A stretch of 64,000 bases of DNA from Mycobacterium avium subsp. avium (GTDB lineage: Bacteria; Actinomycetota; Actinomycetes; Mycobacteriales; Mycobacteriaceae): positions 248,001-312,000 of the forward strand of contig NZ_CP046507.1 of assembly GCF_009741445.1 (NCBI RefSeq), given 5' to 3'. Below the pieces are notes generated by a model. The model made no database searches. It saw nothing but the letters and a program-made list of their open reading frames with translations, and had not been told where the DNA came from. Made by a program: the position numbers and the translations under genes. Below are positions 1 to 12,567 of the stretch, one piece after another (within the stretch, counting starts at the first letter, position 1; each line of letters opens with the position of its first letter).

Positions 1-1
1 C

Positions 2-1705
2 TACGCGACCGAGAACTACTGCGGGGCCGTGGGTCTCAACTGGTATGACACCGATCCGACGCTGCAGTTCACCATGTCCTACTACCTGCAGCCCGACGAG
101 CTGGCGCTGGCCGAGCGGCATCTGTCGCGCATCGGTGAGCTGATGGGCGGCCCGGTGGCCCGCTGGGCCGAGGAGACCGACCGCAACCCGCCCCGGCTGG
201 AGCGCTACGACCGGTGGGGCCACGACATCAGCCGGGTGGTGATGCCGCCGTCCTTCGTCCAGTCCAAGCGGGCCGTGCTGGAGGCCCAGCGGGCGCTGCG
301 CACCGAAGCGCGGGCGGCGAAGATGAGCTCGTCGCTGCCGCTGTTCGCCTCGAATTACCTGCTCAACCAAGCCGATATCGGGATGGGGTGTGCGTTGGGC
401 ACCGGCGGCGGCATGGTGCAGTCGCTGGTGGCCGCCTACGCGCCCGCCGATGTGCGCGAGCACGTGCTGGCCAAGTTCGCCTCCGGGGAGTGGGCCGGTG
501 AGACCGCGCAACTGCTCACCGAGCGCACCGGCGGCTCCGACCTGGGCGCGCTGGAGACCACCGCGACGCGCCACGGCGACAGCTGGCTGCTCAACGGCTT
601 CAAGTGGTTCGCCTCCAACTGCGCCGGAGAGGCGTTCATCGTACTGGCCAAACCCGAAGGCGCACCGGACAATTCGCGTGGCGTGGCCAACTTCCTGGTG
701 CTGCGCACCCGCCGCGACGGTTCCCGCAACGGGGTGCGGGTGCGCCGGCTGAAGGACAAGCTCGGCACCCGCTCGGTGGCCTCCGGCGAGGTCGAGTTCG
801 TCGACGCCGAGGCGTTCCTGCTGTCCGGCGAGCCCACCGACGGCGCCGCGTCGGACGGCAAGGGGCTGGGCCGGATGATGGAGCTGACCAACGCCGCGCG
901 GCTGGGCATCGCGTTGTTCGGGCTCGGCAACGCGCGCCGCGCCCTGGTCGAGTCGCTGTGTTACGCGCGGCAGCGCCGGGCGTTCGGCGGCGCGCTGATC
1001 GACAAGCCGCTGATGCGGCGCAAGCTCGCCGAGCTGATCGTCGACGTCGAGGCGGCGCAGGCGATGGTGTTCGACGGCACCGGCGCCACCAACCATCGCC
1101 AGCCGCGCGGCATGCGCCAGCGCATCGCGGTGCCGGTCACCAAGCTCCGGGTGTGCCGGCTGGGCATCACCGCGGCCTCGGATGCGATCGAGATCCACGG
1201 CGGCAACGGCTACATCGAAAACTGGCCGGTGGCAAGGCTTTTGCGAGACGCCCAGGTCAACACCATCTGGGAGGGCCCGGACAACATCCTGTGCCTGGAT
1301 GTGCGGCGCGGCATCGAGCAGACCCGGGCGCACGAGACGCTGCTGGCCCGGCTGCGCGATGCGGTGTCGGTGGCCGACGACGACGAAGCCACCCGCCTGG
1401 TGGCCGGCCGGATCGAGGACCTGGACGCGGCGATCACCGCCTGGGGCAAGCTCGACAAGCCGCTGGCCGAGGCGCGGCTGTTCGCGCTGGCCCAATTCAT
1501 GGGTGACATCTACGGCGGCGCGTTGCTGGTCGAGCAGGCCGCCTGGGAGCGGGCCACCCGTGGCGGTGACCGCAAGGCGCTGGTCGCGCGGCTCTACGCG
1601 CAGCGCTACCTCGCCGACCGGGGCGCGCTGCGCGGCATCGACGCCGACTCCGACGAGGCGTTGCAGCGCTTCGACGAACTGGTCGACGGCGCGTTCCGTC
1701 CCTAG
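2..1705 (+). CDS. fadE35: Acyl-CoA dehydrogenase, AidB/FadE35-like (5' end outside window)
   Basis: This is an FAD-dependent acyl-CoA dehydrogenase. The frame is open to the left edge, with codons reading through base 2, so the true start is probably upstream. The first internal start, GTG at 29, would give 558 aa, about 35 short of what I recall for M. tuberculosis FadE35. Visible family features, counted from GTG 29, are the FAD/substrate signature TERTGGSDLG (about 165), the KDKLGTRSVASGE mid-domain (about 240), and the C-terminal helical domain with RQRRAFGGAL and EIHGGNGYIE. The motif IWEGPDNI near 415 carries the Glu expected at the AidB-type catalytic position. A C-terminal extension after about 430 fits the AidB-like subclass rather than short-chain dehydrogenases. 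The substrate is unknown. The AraC gene begins 8 nt after the stop, so the two are probably co-transcribed. Confidence 0.85.
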   Translation, partial: YATENYCGAVGLNWYDTDPTLQFTMSYYLQPDELALAERHLSRIGELMGGPVARWAEETDRNPPRLERYDRWGHDISRVVMPPSFVQSKRAVLEAQRALRTEARAAKMSSSLPLFASNYLLNQADIGMGCALGTGGGMVQSLVAAYAPADVREHVLAKFASGEWAGETAQLLTERTGGSDLGALETTATRHGDSWLLNGFKWFASNCAGEAFIVLAKPEGAPDNSRGVANFLVLRTRRDGSRNGVRVRRLKDKLGTRSVASGEVEFVDAEAFLLSGEPTDGAASDGKGLGRMMELTNAARLGIALFGLGNARRALVESLCYARQRRAFGGALIDKPLMRRKLAELIVDVEAAQAMVFDGTGATNHRQPRGMRQRIAVPVTKLRVCRLGITAASDAIEIHGGNGYIENWPVARLLRDAQVNTIWEGPDNILCLDVRRGIEQTRAHETLLARLRDAVSVADDDEATRLVAGRIEDLDAAITAWGKLDKPLAEARLFALAQFMGDIYGGALLVEQAAWERATRGGDRKALVARLYAQRYLADRGALRGIDADSDEALQRFDELVDGAFRP

Positions 1706-1713
1706 GCCGCACC

Positions 1714-2535
1714 ATGACTGCTCCGCGGTTGTACCGGCCGAGCCCGCCGCTCGCCGAGCACATCGAGTATTTCGGTTACTGGCGCGGCGACGAGGCCTTG
1801 GGGGTGCATACCAGCCGGGCGCTGCCGCGCGGCGCGGTCACCGCGATCATCGACGTCGGCGGCCGCACCGACCTCGGCTTCTACGCCTCGGATGCCCGCA
1901 CGCCGCTGACGGTCCCGCCCGCCTTCGCCGCCGGGGCGGGCGCGACGGCCTACGTCGTGCGGGTCGCCCCCGCCCACACCGTGATGACCATCCACTTCCG
2001 GCCCGCCGGGGCGCTGGCATTCCTGGGTTCCCCGCTGAGCGATCTGGAGGATGCGCTGGTTGGCCTCGAAGACCTCTGGGGCCGGGACGCGGCGCTGCTG
2101 CGCGAGCAACTCATCGACGCCGGCTCGCCACCGCGCCGCGTGGCGCTGCTGCAGGCGTTTCTGGTCCGCCGGATGCGCCGCAACGCCGTGTGGCCGCCTG
2201 CGCGCCTGGCGCCGGTGTTGCGCGGCGCGGATCTCGACCCGTCCATGCGCGTCTCGAAAGCCCAAGAGCTGAGCGGTCTTTCGCGTAAGCGGTTCGCCGC
2301 GCTGTTCCGCTGCGAGGTCGGCCTGTCACCGAAGGCCTATCTTCGGGTGCGCCGGCTGCAGGCCGCGCTGCGCGCGCTCGACACCCCGGCGCGGGGCGCG
2401 ACGATCGCGGCCGACCTCGGCTACTTCGATCAGGCCCACTTCGTGCGCGAGTTCCGCGCCTTCACCGGCGCCACCCCCACCCAGTACGCGCGGCGACGCT
2501 CGTCGATGCCCGGTCACGTCGAACTCGCCCGGTGA
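1714..2535 (+). CDS. AraC-family transcriptional regulator
   Basis: This 273-aa protein has a C-terminal AraC/XylS DNA-binding domain. The first helix-turn-helix lies around LSGLSRKRFAALFRCEVG (about 188-205). The second lies around IAADLGYFDQAHFVREFRAF (about 228-247) and is followed by the usual G-TPTQYARRR ending. The N-terminal 150 residues resemble the sensor half of AraC regulators annotated with a DUF6597-type domain. No ligand can be read from the sequence. It starts 8 nt after the acyl-CoA dehydrogenase stop, which suggests co-transcription and possibly control of that gene. The DNA-binding call is firm; the regulated genes are inference. Confidence 0.88.
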   Translation: MTAPRLYRPSPPLAEHIEYFGYWRGDEALGVHTSRALPRGAVTAIIDVGGRTDLGFYASDARTPLTVPPAFAAGAGATAYVVRVAPAHTVMTIHFRPAGALAFLGSPLSDLEDALVGLEDLWGRDAALLREQLIDAGSPPRRVALLQAFLVRRMRRNAVWPPARLAPVLRGADLDPSMRVSKAQELSGLSRKRFAALFRCEVGLSPKAYLRVRRLQAALRALDTPARGATIAADLGYFDQAHFVREFRAFTGATPTQYARRRSSMPGHVELAR

Positions 2536-2592
2536 GTGCACGCGGCCAAAATATCCAAGCCGCGGCCGGCGCCCGGCGCCGATGATGGGGTG

Positions 2593-3430
2593 ATGGACGC
2601 AAACCTCGCCGCGGTCGCCGACACCGCACTGCTGGTGGCCGCCATCCGCGCCCACGAAACCACCCGCGACGACCGGCTTTTCGCCGATCCGTTCGCGGCA
2701 CGGCTGGCCGGCGATCCGGGGGCACGAGCTGCTCGCCGGGGCGCTGGCCGCGACCGGCGAGAGCGCCACCGCGCAGATCGTCGTGCGCACCCGGTTCTGG
2801 GACGACGCCCTGCTGGAGGCGGCGCAGCAAATCAGCCAGGTCGTCATCCTGGCCGCCGGCATGGATGCCCGCGCCTACCGGCTGGCGTGGCCCGACGGCA
2901 CGGTCGTCTACGAACTGGACCAGCCGCACGTGCTGTCGGCCAAGGACGGCGTGCTGGCCGGCGAACGGCCGGCGTGTCGACGTGTCGCGGTGGGGGTCGA
3001 TCTGGCCCAGGACTGGCCGGCCGCCCTGCGCCGCGCCGGACTCGATCCGTCCGCGCCGGCGGTGTGGCTGATCGAGGGGCTGCTGCAGTACCTCGACGAG
3101 GCCGCAGTCACCGCGTTGTTGGACCGCGTCGACGCGCTCTCGGCGCGCGCCTCGGTCCTTCTCTACGACGTCGTCGGCAAGGCGCTGCTGGAGTCGGACT
3201 TCATGGCGCCGGTGCTGGAGTCGATGGCCCGCAGCGGCGCCCCGTGGCGCTTCGGCACCGACGACCCGGGCGGGTTGTGCGAGCGCCTCGGCTGGTCGGC
3301 GACGGTCACCGATGTCGCGGAACCGGGCAACCGGTACCAGCGCTGGTATGCGCCCGCGGTCCCGATGGACGTCGCGGGGGTGCCGCGCGGCTATTTCGTG
3401 CAGGCGACCAAGCAGGCCGCGGGCGACTAG
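2593..3430 (+). pseudogene. SAM-dependent methyltransferase (TIGR00027/Rv0146-like family), frameshifted
   Basis: Two adjacent frames together encode one mycobacterial SAM-methyltransferase of about 278 aa. The N-terminal part starts at ATG 2593 in frame 1 (MDANLAAVADTALLVAA, then the family hallmark RLFADPFAARLAGDPG). The rest continues in frame 2 from about 2723 (HELLAGALAATGES, TRFWDDALLEA) through the SAM-binding block VVILAAGMDARAYRLAWP, then YELDQP and WLIEGLLQYLDE, to the stop at 3430. The break coincides with a run of five G at 2718-2722. Four G would restore GDPGHELL and a single open frame. This is either a real 1-nt insertion in a homopolymer or a sequencing error. The stop TAG overlaps the convergent accD4 stop. 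The substrate is unknown for this family. Confidence 0.8.
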
Positions 3431-5001
3431 ACCGGGATCAGCCCGTGCTTGCGGGCGACGCGGAACCACAACTGCTTGTCCCGCAACAACTTCAGCGACT
3501 TGCGCAGCAGCAGCCGCGTCTCGTGCGGGTCGATGACCGCGTCGATGAAGCCGCGTTCGGCCGCCGTCCACGGGATCGCCATGTTGAGGTTGTAGCCCTC
3601 GATGAAGTCCTTCTTGATTTGCTGCGCCTCGGGCGTGGTCGGATCGGGGAACCGCTTCATCAGCAGCTGCGCCGCCCCCTCGGCGCCGATCACCGCGATC
3701 CGCGCGGTCGGCCAGGCGAAGTTGAAGTCGGCGGTCAGCTGCCGCGAGCCCATCACGGCGTAGGCGCCGCCGTAGGACTTGCGGACGGTGATGGTCACCT
3801 TCGGCACGTCGGCCTCCACCACCGAGTAGAGGAACCGGCCGCCGCGCTTGATGATGCCCCGCTTCTCCTCCTCGGCCCCGGGCAGAAAGCCGGGCGTGTC
3901 CACCACGAAGACCAGCGGGATGTTGAACGCGTCGCAGAACCGGATGAACCGCGCGGCCTTGTCCGAGGCCTCGTTGTCGATCGACCCGGACAGGTGCATG
4001 GGCTGGTTGGCGATCACGCCCACGGGGTGGCCGTCGACGCGGGCGTAGCCGGTGATGATGGCCGGGCCGTGCTGGGCGGCCACCTCGAGGAAGTCGCCGT
4101 CGTCGAAGATCCGCAGCAGGATCTCGTGCATGTCGTAGGACATGTTGTCCGAGTCCGGCACGATCGAGTCGAGCTCGAGGTCGGTCGGCGTGATCTCGGG
4201 CTCCAGCCCGGGGTTGACGATCGGCGGCTGGTCGAAGCAGTTGGACGGCAGGAAGGACAGGTACTCCCGCACGTACTGGAACGCCTCGGCCTCGGTGTTG
4301 ACCACGTGGTGGATGTTGCCGTATCGGGCCTGCGCGTCGGAGCCGCCGAGCTCGTCGAGGGTGACCTCCTCGCCGGTGACCTCCCGGATCACGTCCGGGC
4401 CGGTGACGAAGAAGTAGCCCTGATCGCGCACCGAGACCAGCAGGTCGTCCTGGATCGGCGAATACACCGCTCCCCCAGCGCATTTGCCGAAGATCAGCGA
4501 GATCTGCGGCACCAGCCCGCTCAATGCCTCGTGCCGGCGGCCCAGCTCGGCGTACCAGGCCAGCGAGGTGACCGCGTCCTGGATGCGGGCGCCGCCGGAG
4601 TCCTGGATGCCGATGATCGGGCAGCCGACCATGGCGCACCACTCCATCAGCCGGGCCACCTTGCGGCCGAACATCTCGCCGACCGTGCCCTGGAACACCG
4701 TCTGGTCGTGGGAGAATACCCCGACCGGCCGGCCGTCGATCATGGCGTGGCCGGTGACGCAGCCGTCGCCGTAGAGGGCGTTGGGGTCGTTGGGTGTCTT
4801 GGCCAGCGCCCCTGTCTCCAGGAAGGTGCCCGGATCGACCAGCGCGTGGATGCGGGCCCGGGCGCTGGGGATGCCCTTCTTGTCCCGCTTGGCGGCGGCC
4901 TTCTCGCCTCCGGGCTCCTTGGCCAACTCCAGCCGGCGGTACAGCTCGGCCAGCTTCTCGGCGGTGGTGTGCTGGATGGGGGCCGGCGCCATCTCCGTCA
5001 C
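3427..5001 (-). CDS. accD4: Long-chain acyl-CoA carboxylase carboxyltransferase subunit AccD4
   Basis: This is the 524-aa carboxyltransferase (beta) subunit of the acyl-CoA carboxylase that produces the 2-carboxyacyl-CoA used by Pks13 as extender unit. Its known partners are AccA3, AccD5 and AccE5. The protein has both crotonase-like halves. The N-terminal half includes [39 protein letters not shown] and the oxyanion-type segment [11 protein letters not shown]. The C-terminal half includes [27 protein letters not shown] and the second oxyanion block [12 protein letters not shown]. The start is GTG at 5001. On the coding strand the pks13 stop and this start share one base (TAGTG), so translation is probably coupled. 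The gene is last in the fadD32-pks13-accD4 operon. Confidence 0.97.
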   Translation of the reverse strand: MTEMAPAPIQHTTAEKLAELYRRLELAKEPGGEKAAAKRDKKGIPSARARIHALVDPGTFLETGALAKTPNDPNALYGDGCVTGHAMIDGRPVGVFSHDQTVFQGTVGEMFGRKVARLMEWCAMVGCPIIGIQDSGGARIQDAVTSLAWYAELGRRHEALSGLVPQISLIFGKCAGGAVYSPIQDDLLVSVRDQGYFFVTGPDVIREVTGEEVTLDELGGSDAQARYGNIHHVVNTEAEAFQYVREYLSFLPSNCFDQPPIVNPGLEPEITPTDLELDSIVPDSDNMSYDMHEILLRIFDDGDFLEVAAQHGPAIITGYARVDGHPVGVIANQPMHLSGSIDNEASDKAARFIRFCDAFNIPLVFVVDTPGFLPGAEEEKRGIIKRGGRFLYSVVEADVPKVTITVRKSYGGAYAVMGSRQLTADFNFAWPTARIAVIGAEGAAQLLMKRFPDPTTPEAQQIKKDFIEGYNLNMAIPWTAAERGFIDAVIDPHETRLLLRKSLKLLRDKQLWFRVARKHGLIPV

Positions 5002-8000
5002 TACTTGCCTACCTCACTTGTCTGACTGGTTTGCGCCTCCACCTTATTCAGCACGTCGGTGAGGTGGGCGCCGACCTTGCCGATGATCGGTTCGTCGATG
5101 ACCTGGATGTGCTCGCCGCCGATCGGAACCACTTCCAGGTCGGCCACGTACTCGCCCCAGCCGCCGTCGGGCTGGCGGATGGCGTAGCGCGGCTCGAACT
5201 CGATGACGTCGTCGTGGTAGCGGTCGGCCATGTACAGCGTCACGTGCCCGTCGTACGGCTCGATCTGGACGGTCTCGAGCGCCCGGTTGTCCAGGTAGGA
5301 CGTCCGCTGGTGCTCGACGATGCCGCCCGGGATCTGCACCCCGCTCTGCTGGACGATGTCCAGCACGAACTTGACCTGCCCTTCGTCGTCGAGCTCCTCG
5401 AGCTGCTCGTAGGGGATCGCCGGGATCTCGACGTTGAAGGTGCGCTCGGCGAACCGCGCGTAGCGGTCCCAGCGCTTGCGGGTCTCCTCCTTGGTCTGCG
5501 GGACCTCCTCGCCGGCGCGGACGGTGTCGATCAGCCCGACGAAACGGACGTCGGCGCCGGCCCGCTTCAGCCCGATCGCGCAGGCGTAGGCCAGCGCGCC
5601 GCCGAGCGACCAGCCCACGAGGACGAACGGGTTGTCCCCGTTGAGCTCCAGCAGCTTGGGCACGTACTGGGCGGCCCGCTCCTGCACGGACCCCTCCACG
5701 CGCTCGAAGCCGTACATCGGGGTGTCCGGCGGCAACCGCTTGAGCAGCGGCTCGTACACCACGGTGGAACCGCCGGCCGGGTGGAACACGAACACCGGGA
5801 TCTTGGTGCTGCCCTCCGGCCGGGCCCGCAGGGTGCGCACGAACCCGTCGATCTGGCCGGCCTCCAGGTAGGTGCGCACCCGCTCGGCGAGCGCCTCGAT
5901 GGTCTCGGCGGCCTGCACGTCCTCGACGGTGATCGGCCCGTCGGCCCGCTCCGACAGCCGCTGCGCCATCTTGGCGGCGGTGTCGGCGTCCAGCTTGGGC
6001 AGCGGGTTGAAGATGCCGCCCGCCGACTTGCCGGTGACGATCGCCCAGGTGGCGAAGGTGACCCGCTCGGCGGCGTCGCGCGGGGGCACGTCGGAGTTCA
6101 GCGCCTTGGTCACCGCTTCGGAGCTGAGCGCCTCGGCCAGGCTCGGCTTGGGCTGCCCGCCGTTGGCGGAGGGACCCGACGGGTCCGTCGGCGGCGGCGG
6201 AATCGGGGTGTCCGACGGCGGCGGCGGGGCCGGCTGGGTCTCGGGCTCGGCCTGCGGGTCGGGGGCGGGCGCGGCCACCGAGGCCGGCGTCGCCCCGCTG
6301 AGCAGCTGGGCCTGTTCCTTGGCGATCTCCTCGGGCGTCAGCGTCTTCTGATGCTCGTGCAGCGCCTCGACCTCGTCGCGGTGCTCGATCGCGTACGTGA
6401 TCAGCTGCTCGATGTTGTAGAGGTTGGCATCACGCACCGCGGTCAGCTGGATCGGCGGCAGGTCGAAGTCGTATTCGACCCGGTTCTTGATCCGCACCGC
6501 CATCAGCGAGTCCAGGCCCAGCTCGATCAGCGGCACCTCCCACGGCAGGTCCTCGGGCTCGTAACCCATTGCCGCCGAGACGATCAGGCCCAGCCGCTCG
6601 GCGACGGTCTCGCCCGAATCCGGTGACCACTTGCCCGTACCGGCGGGCAGGTAGCGGGCGGTCAGGCTGTCCGACAGCGTCTCGGCGTTGGTGTCCTCCT
6701 CGACGGGGGTCTGCGCCGGCTGCTCGGGCGCCGCGACGGTCGGGGCGGCGGCGATGGCCGCGCCGGCGCCGACCGCGGTCGGCAGCGCCGCCACGTTCTG
6801 GCCGGCCCGCGACACCAGCACGTCGTAGACCAGGGTGAAGGACTCGTCGATGCGGGCATGCACCTGGACCGACGCCCCACCCGGATGACGGGTCATGGTC
6901 GTCACCAGCCGGGCTCCCGGGCCGGGCACCGCCCGCTGCTCGGAGGCCACCAGCTGCGCGTCCGGAAGCACTTGTGTGGCAGCCGATCTCACCAACGCCG
7001 CCAGGTCCGTCTCGCCGTTGCGCGGCGCGTATTCCCACACGTGCCGGCCGTCCGGCAGCGCAACGTGGGTGCCCGGCATGATCACCGAACCGTCGCCGGA
7101 GAAGTGCACGTCGAGCCAGTGCTCTTTGCGCTTGAACCGGGTCGGCGGGATGTTCGCGTAATCCTGCGGACCCTTCGCCCGGGTGAACAACGTGCGAATG
7201 TCCAGGTCGTGGCCGTAGACGTAGAGCTGGGCCATGGCCGAGATCATCGACTCGACGTCGTCCTGTTTTTTGGCGAGCGTCGGAATCAGTTGGGCGTCAT
7301 GCAATCCCGCGGCGGCGGTGGTCAGGCCGATCTGCATCAGCGCCACCGGGTTGGGGGCGAGCTCCAGGAACGTGGTGTGGCCGCTGTCGACGGCGTTGCG
7401 GATACCGTGGGTGAAGTAGACGGAATGCCGCATCCCCTTGACCCAGTAGGCGACGTCGTGGACCGGCTCGCTGCCGGGCTTGATGTAGGTGCCCTCGTGC
7501 ACCGTCGAGAAGATCCCGACGGCCGGGCTCATCGGCTTGATGCCCTGCAATTCCGCGGAGAACTCGCCGAGCAGCGGGTCCATCTGCGACGTGTGGCCCG
7601 CGCCCTTGGTCTGTAGCTTGCGCGCGAAACGTCCCTCGGCCTCGGCGCGGGCGACGATCGCGTCGATCTGCTCCGGCGGCCCGCCGATGACGGTCTGGCT
7701 GGGCGCGGCGTAGACGCACACCTCCAGGCCGGGGAAGTCGGCGAACACCGTCTTGAGTTCGTCGGCGGAGTACTCGACAAGGGCCATGAAGCGGATGTAC
7801 TCGCCGAACAGCATCGCCTCGCCCTCGCCCATCAGGTGCGAGCGTGAGCAGATCACCCGGGTGGCGTCGGCCAGCGAGAGCCCGCCGGAGAAATACGCCG
7901 ACGCCGGCTCGCCGAGCGATTGGCCAACCACCGCAGCGGGTTTGGCGCCGTGGTGGCGGAGCAGCTCACCCAGCGCGATCTGGATCGCGAAGATGACGAC

Positions 8001-10376
8001 GTTGGAGGTCTCGATGCCGTACTCGTGCGAGTCGTCGAGGATCAGTTCGAGCACCGAGTAACCGCGCTCGTCCTGGATCAGCGCGTCGACCTTCTCGATC
8101 CACTCGGCGAAGACCTCGTTGCGCAGGTACAGGTTCTTGCCCATCTTGCGGTGCTGCGCACCGAAACCGGCCATCGCCCACACCGGGCCGTTGGTGACCG
8201 GGCCGTCGGTGCTGAACACGTTCGGCCGCTGCTTGCCCTCGGCGACCGCCCGCAGACCCTTGATGGCCTCCTCGTGGTCGTGGGCCAGCACCACCGCGCG
8301 GGAGCGGCCGTGGTTGCGCCGGGACAGGGCGCGGCCGATCGATTCCAGCGACGACGCTTGCCCCTCCGGGCTTTCCATCCAGTCCGCCAGCTCGGCGGCG
8401 GCCGCCTTTTTGCGTGACGTCAGAAACGCCGACACGGCCAGCGGGATCAGCGGCTTGGTGGGCTCGGACTCCTGTTGCGCCGCAAGCTCTTCCAGCGCGA
8501 TCGCCTTGAGGCGCAGCGCCTCCTCGGTCAACCCGGGAAGCTCGTGCTCTTCCTCCTCGGGTGCTTCGGGGTCGGGGATGACGTTGCCGAAGTCGTCGAA
8601 CCGCAGCGCGTGGGCCTGCGGCTCAGGCGATTCGGTGGGCTCGGCGGCGGCCTGCGGGGCGGGCGTTGGTTCCGGCTCGCGCTCGATGACGTCGCGGGGC
8701 AGCACCTCGCGCACCACCAGGTGCGCGTTGGCGCCACCGAACCCGAAACTGGACACCCCGGCCAGCGCGTAGCCGCCGTAGCGCGGCCAATCCGTCGGGC
8801 TGTCAATGACTTTCAGGCGCATGCCGTCGAAGTCGATGTAGGGGCTGGGCCCGGCGAAGTTGATCGACGGCGGCAGCTTGTCGTGCTGCAACGCCAGCAC
8901 CACCTTGGCCAGGCTGGCCGCGCCGGCCGCCGACTCCAGGTGTCCCACATTGGTTTTCACCGCTCCGAGCAGCGCCGGACGGTCGGCGGGCCGGCCGCGG
9001 CCGACCACCCGGCCCAGCGCCTCGGCCTCGATCGGGTCACCCAGCACCGTGCCGGTGCCGTGCGCCTCGATGTAGTCGACGGTGCGCGGATCGATGCCGG
9101 CATCCTTGTAGGCCCGGCGCAGCACCTCGGCCTGGGCGTCCTGGTTGGGGGCGATCAGGCCGTTGGACCGGCCGTCGTGGTTGACCGCGCTGCCGGCGAT
9201 CACGGCCAGGATCTGGTCGCCGTCCCGGCGGGCGTCGTCGACCCGCTTGAGCACGAACATGCCCCCACCCTCGGAGCGGGTGTAGCCGTCGGCGTCGGCG
9301 GAGAACGACTTGATCCGGCCGTCGGGTGCCAGCACCTGGCCGATCTCGTCGAAACCGAGCGTCACCAGCGGGGTGAGCAGCGCGTTGACCCCACCGGCGA
9401 TCGCCACGTCGCACTCGCCGTTGCGCAGCGCCTGCACGGCCTGATGCGTCGCCACCAGCGAGCTGGAGCAGGCGGTGTCCACCGCCACCGAAGGGCCGCG
9501 GAAGTCGTAGAAGTAGGACACCCGGTTGGCGATGATCGAGGTGGCGGTGCCGGTGATCGCGTAGGGGTGGGCGACCGTGGGGTCGGACACGGCCAGGAAC
9601 TGGTAGTCGTTGTTGGAGAAGCCGACGTACACGCCGACCGCCTCGCCGCGCAGGCTGGACGCCGGGATGCGGGCGTGCTCGAGCGCCTCCCAGGTGAGCT
9701 CCAGCGCCATCCGCTGCTGCGGGTCGATGTTGTCGGCCTCGGTCTTGGCGACCGCGAAGAACTCCGAGTCGAAGCCCTTGATGTCCTTCAGGTAGCCGCC
9801 GCGGGTGCGGGCGCCTGCCACCCGCGCCGCGATGCGCGGCTCCTCGAGGAATTCCGACCAGCGGCCCTCGGGCAGGTCGGTGATGGCGTCGCGGCCCTCC
9901 ATCAGCGCTTGCCAGGTCTCGTCGGGGCTGTTCATGTCGCCGGGCAGCCGGGTGGACAGCCCCACGATCGCGATGTCGACCCGCTCGGCCGGCCCGCTGC
10001 GCGACCAGTCCATGTCGTCGCCGGCGTCGACGGCCTCCGGCTCGCCCTCGATGATGCGGGTGGCCAGCGACTCGATGGTCGGATGCTGGAAGGCCACCGC
10101 CACCGACAGGGTGACGCCAGTCATGTCCTCGATGTCGGCGGCCATCGCCACCGCGTCCCGCGACGACAGACCCAGCTCGACCATCGGCACCGACTCGTCG
10201 ATCTCGTCGGGTGACTTCCCGACGGCCCGGCCCACCCAGTTGCGCAGCCACTCGCGCATCTCGGGCACGGTTGTCGGGCGCCGCTCCTCAGCATCGCTTC
10301 GCTCTGCATCGTCGCCGGCGCGCATATCGCTCTTCTTGGCGGGCGTGTTCTCCTGAGGTTCGTCTATGTCAGCCAT
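5001..10376 (-). CDS. pks13: Polyketide synthase Pks13, mycolic acid condensase
   Basis: This 1791-aa multidomain enzyme condenses the meromycolyl chain and the carboxylated alpha chain, then releases the 3-keto mycolate. The domains, in order, are an N-terminal ACP (about 36-110, phosphopantetheine Ser in GLSSRD at 71-72) and a ketosynthase (about 130-560, Cys303 in DTACSSS, His439 and His479). These are followed by an acyltransferase (about 730-1060, Ser820 in GQSLGE), a second ACP (Ser1290 in GLDSL) and a thioesterase (about 1520-1791, Ser1590 in GWSLGG). The recalled M. tuberculosis protein is 1733 aa. Most of the excess lies in a Pro-rich linker at 1360-1430 and in 16-17 extra N-terminal residues encoded by a MIRU-like repeat (10277-10325). 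The start codon lies 11 nt after the fadD32 stop. Confidence 0.98.
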   Translation of the reverse strand: MADIDEPQENTPAKKSDMRAGDDAERSDAEERRPTTVPEMREWLRNWVGRAVGKSPDEIDESVPMVELGLSSRDAVAMAADIEDMTGVTLSVAVAFQHPTIESLATRIIEGEPEAVDAGDDMDWSRSGPAERVDIAIVGLSTRLPGDMNSPDETWQALMEGRDAITDLPEGRWSEFLEEPRIAARVAGARTRGGYLKDIKGFDSEFFAVAKTEADNIDPQQRMALELTWEALEHARIPASSLRGEAVGVYVGFSNNDYQFLAVSDPTVAHPYAITGTATSIIANRVSYFYDFRGPSVAVDTACSSSLVATHQAVQALRNGECDVAIAGGVNALLTPLVTLGFDEIGQVLAPDGRIKSFSADADGYTRSEGGGMFVLKRVDDARRDGDQILAVIAGSAVNHDGRSNGLIAPNQDAQAEVLRRAYKDAGIDPRTVDYIEAHGTGTVLGDPIEAEALGRVVGRGRPADRPALLGAVKTNVGHLESAAGAASLAKVVLALQHDKLPPSINFAGPSPYIDFDGMRLKVIDSPTDWPRYGGYALAGVSSFGFGGANAHLVVREVLPRDVIEREPEPTPAPQAAAEPTESPEPQAHALRFDDFGNVIPDPEAPEEEEHELPGLTEEALRLKAIALEELAAQQESEPTKPLIPLAVSAFLTSRKKAAAAELADWMESPEGQASSLESIGRALSRRNHGRSRAVVLAHDHEEAIKGLRAVAEGKQRPNVFSTDGPVTNGPVWAMAGFGAQHRKMGKNLYLRNEVFAEWIEKVDALIQDERGYSVLELILDDSHEYGIETSNVVIFAIQIALGELLRHHGAKPAAVVGQSLGEPASAYFSGGLSLADATRVICSRSHLMGEGEAMLFGEYIRFMALVEYSADELKTVFADFPGLEVCVYAAPSQTVIGGPPEQIDAIVARAEAEGRFARKLQTKGAGHTSQMDPLLGEFSAELQGIKPMSPAVGIFSTVHEGTYIKPGSEPVHDVAYWVKGMRHSVYFTHGIRNAVDSGHTTFLELAPNPVALMQIGLTTAAAGLHDAQLIPTLAKKQDDVESMISAMAQLYVYGHDLDIRTLFTRAKGPQDYANIPPTRFKRKEHWLDVHFSGDGSVIMPGTHVALPDGRHVWEYAPRNGETDLAALVRSAATQVLPDAQLVASEQRAVPGPGARLVTTMTRHPGGASVQVHARIDESFTLVYDVLVSRAGQNVAALPTAVGAGAAIAAAPTVAAPEQPAQTPVEEDTNAETLSDSLTARYLPAGTGKWSPDSGETVAERLGLIVSAAMGYEPEDLPWEVPLIELGLDSLMAVRIKNRVEYDFDLPPIQLTAVRDANLYNIEQLITYAIEHRDEVEALHEHQKTLTPEEIAKEQAQLLSGATPASVAAPAPDPQAEPETQPAPPPPSDTPIPPPPTDPSGPSANGGQPKPSLAEALSSEAVTKALNSDVPPRDAAERVTFATWAIVTGKSAGGIFNPLPKLDADTAAKMAQRLSERADGPITVEDVQAAETIEALAERVRTYLEAGQIDGFVRTLRARPEGSTKIPVFVFHPAGGSTVVYEPLLKRLPPDTPMYGFERVEGSVQERAAQYVPKLLELNGDNPFVLVGWSLGGALAYACAIGLKRAGADVRFVGLIDTVRAGEEVPQTKEETRKRWDRYARFAERTFNVEIPAIPYEQLEELDDEGQVKFVLDIVQQSGVQIPGGIVEHQRTSYLDNRALETVQIEPYDGHVTLYMADRYHDDVIEFEPRYAIRQPDGGWGEYVADLEVVPIGGEHIQVIDEPIIGKVGAHLTDVLNKVEAQTSQTSEVGK
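10277..10325 (-). repeat. MIRU-like interspersed repeat inside the pks13 N-terminus
   Basis: A 49-bp segment closely matches the 48-bp segment at 21506-21553. Both contain GCGCGCC followed by GACGATGCAGAGCG on the minus strand, then an AGCGATG-type core and a GGCGCC end. I judge roughly 85 percent identity by eye. In pks13 it is translated in frame as residues about 18-34 ([17 protein letters not shown]). The core resembles mycobacterial interspersed repetitive units as I remember them. The insert lies in the disordered segment before the first ACP and does not break the reading frame. Confidence 0.7.
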
Positions 10377-10387
10377 GGTCCTGATGC

Positions 10388-12286
<1,899 letters not shown>

Positions 12287-12567
12287 TCCGCTCTCCTGTC
12301 ACACCTGTGTTCGGTCGGCCAGGCCGACGTTGTTGTCCGGTCGGCGCGCGCCGACGGCTACATGTCTACGCAATGTCCACGCACGGTTCACGCACGGGCA
12401 GCCCCCGCAGCCCCAGCCGGCATCGACCCCGACCGGGCCCGCGACAAAGTCTGGCAGCTCTTAAATTCCTCTTAATGTTACGGGGCCGCCCACGGCAGAC
12501 CAAATCACAAGGTACCGCCGATGGCCACCGGCAACGGCCACCTGACGGCTGTGTCCGGCCGCCCCGA
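12287..12567. promoter_or_regulatory. Intergenic region carrying the probable fadD32 operon promoter
   Basis: These 281 bp separate the Rv3802c-like gene from fadD32, both on the minus strand, so fadD32 probably has its own promoter here. An unusually AT-rich patch near 12460-12480 contains two CTCTTAA direct repeats. Two near-identical CACGCACGG units occur at about 12375-12400. No convincing -35/-10 pair can be chosen by eye. No ORF with mycobacterial codon bias was seen. Confidence 0.4.

Noticed and set aside
2462..4642. Long minus-strand ORF
   Set aside because: Shadow frame opposite the methyltransferase and across accD4; Arg/Gly/Ala-rich with no domain, typical of GC-rich antisense frames.
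4794..6626. Long plus-strand ORF
   Set aside because: Antisense to pks13 and accD4; low-complexity Val/Leu/Gly/Arg content and no domain.
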